Shown here: piece after piece, positions 52,467-52,766 of the stretch
Layout of the letters: each line of letters starts with the position of its first letter
Numbering within the stretch: position 1 is the stretch's first letter
Assembly (NCBI RefSeq): GCF_900114135.1
Contig: NZ_FORY01000019.1
Span: 1-52,766 of the forward strand
Reading direction: 5' to 3'
Length of the DNA stretch: 52,766 bases
From: Celeribacter halophilus
GTDB lineage: Bacteria; Pseudomonadota; Alphaproteobacteria; Rhodobacterales; Rhodobacteraceae
Program-made: the position numbers and the translations under genes
Notes under the pieces: model-generated
Database searches by the model: none
What the model was told of the DNA's origin: nothing
Seen by the model: only the letters and a program-made list of their open reading frames with translations

Positions 52467-52766
52467 TTAGCTTGACAGCTTGAAGTTCCACGGCAGCAGA
52501 TCGTCTATGCTGTTTTGCGGATGGCCATTGGCGACCGCTGTCAGGGTGGCCTTGAGATAGGCAAAGGGTTCTATGCCGTTAATCTTGCAGGTCTCGATCA
52601 GAGAAGCGACACGGCCCCAGGCGATGCCGCCTTCGTCGTGACCCGCGAAGAGCGCATTCTTGCGACTGAGAGCGATCGGTCGGATCAGGTTTTCGACGCG
52701 GTTATTGTCGATCTCGACGCGCCCATCGGTCAGGAAGGTCTGCAACCCGTCCCAGTGATTATGGAT
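52467..52766 (-). CDS. IS66-family transposase, C-terminal part at the window edge
   Basis: The frame is open to the right edge; only the last 99 residues are seen. HWDGLQTFLTDGRVEIDNN, RPIALSRKNALFAGHDEGG and SLIETCKINGIEPFAYL are the closing blocks of the IS66 TnpC transposase, with the catalytic Glu expected in the NNRVEN stretch. The rest of the element, including TnpA/TnpB, would be to the right. Whether this copy is intact cannot be judged here. Confidence 0.93.
   Translation of the reverse strand: MHNHWDGLQTFLTDGRVEIDNNRVENLIRPIALSRKNALFAGHDEGGIAWGRVASLIETCKINGIEPFAYLKATLTAVANGHPQNSIDDLLPWNFKLSS

Overview
The window looks like chromosome of an alphaproteobacterium of the Rhodobacterales (Roseobacter/Paracoccus-like), genus not determinable. 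Pointers: a cytochrome c550-type gene directly before an aa3 oxidase subunit I gene (the cycA-ctaD order known from Paracoccus), cobS/cobT cobaltochelatase genes, a type I secreted RTX protein ending in a Hint domain, a perfect CtrA-type box (TTAA-N7-TTAA), an FNR-like box, GC-rich codon use, and mostly short operons with GC-hairpin terminators.

Region by region. 1-3.9 kb: the edge of an accessory segment, with the 3' part of a gene for a soluble AAA+/M41 (FtsH-like) protease, a small unknown gene, and a tyrosine recombinase gene lying against the 3' end of tRNA-Ser(TGA). 4.2-10.6 kb: a same-strand cluster of an RlpA-like SPOR lipoprotein, a D-Ala-D-Ala carboxypeptidase, tmk, holB, tatD-like, a PhnP-like beta-lactamase-fold hydrolase and an AEC transporter, several overlapping by 1-4 bases. 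10.8-14 kb: a large RTX/Hint protein. 14-21.8 kb: housekeeping genes (acyl-CoA thioesterase, tRNA-Leu(GAG), lipB, cycA, ctaD, an unknown gene, DUF2244, YqeY-like, carA). 21.9-24.1 kb: a membrane family-2 glycosyltransferase with an N-terminal MshEN-type domain behind a CtrA-type box. 24.1-34.4 kb: GntR regulator, HAD nucleotidase, UbiH-like monooxygenase, class V aminotransferase, lytic transglycosylase, gatB, thioesterase, DUF4177, BolA, J-domain protein, DUF808. 34.5-45.4 kb: fasciclin protein, cobS, a small exported protein, FMN reductase, cobT, aminopeptidase P, DUF427, a CLC protein and an FAD-linked 2-hydroxyacid dehydrogenase.

45.4-52.8 kb is a second accessory region, visibly AT-richer in its non-coding parts. 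It begins with a compact Tn7-like transposition operon on the minus strand: a TnsA-like nuclease, a TniA/TnsB-like DDE transposase and a TniB/TnsC-like ATPase joined by 4-base overlaps and closed by a strong terminator. No TniQ/TnsD target selector, resolvase or cargo gene is visible. Next come a short IS1595-type zinc-ribbon protein without a DDE domain, a cysteine-desulfurase-like PLP enzyme, and an IS66 transposase fragment running off the window.

How the genes work together: cycA and ctaD encode an electron donor and the catalytic subunit of respiration; cobS and cobT encode the AAA+ pair of aerobic cobaltochelatase (CobN is not here); tmk, holB and tatD-like form a replication/nucleotide cluster next to envelope genes; tnsABC should act as one transposase complex. 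The most unusual items are the tnsABC operon lacking a target selector, the MshEN-glycosyltransferase fusion behind a CtrA-type box, the CLC protein with Val at the inner gating glutamate, and a triple 11-base tandem repeat downstream of cobS.
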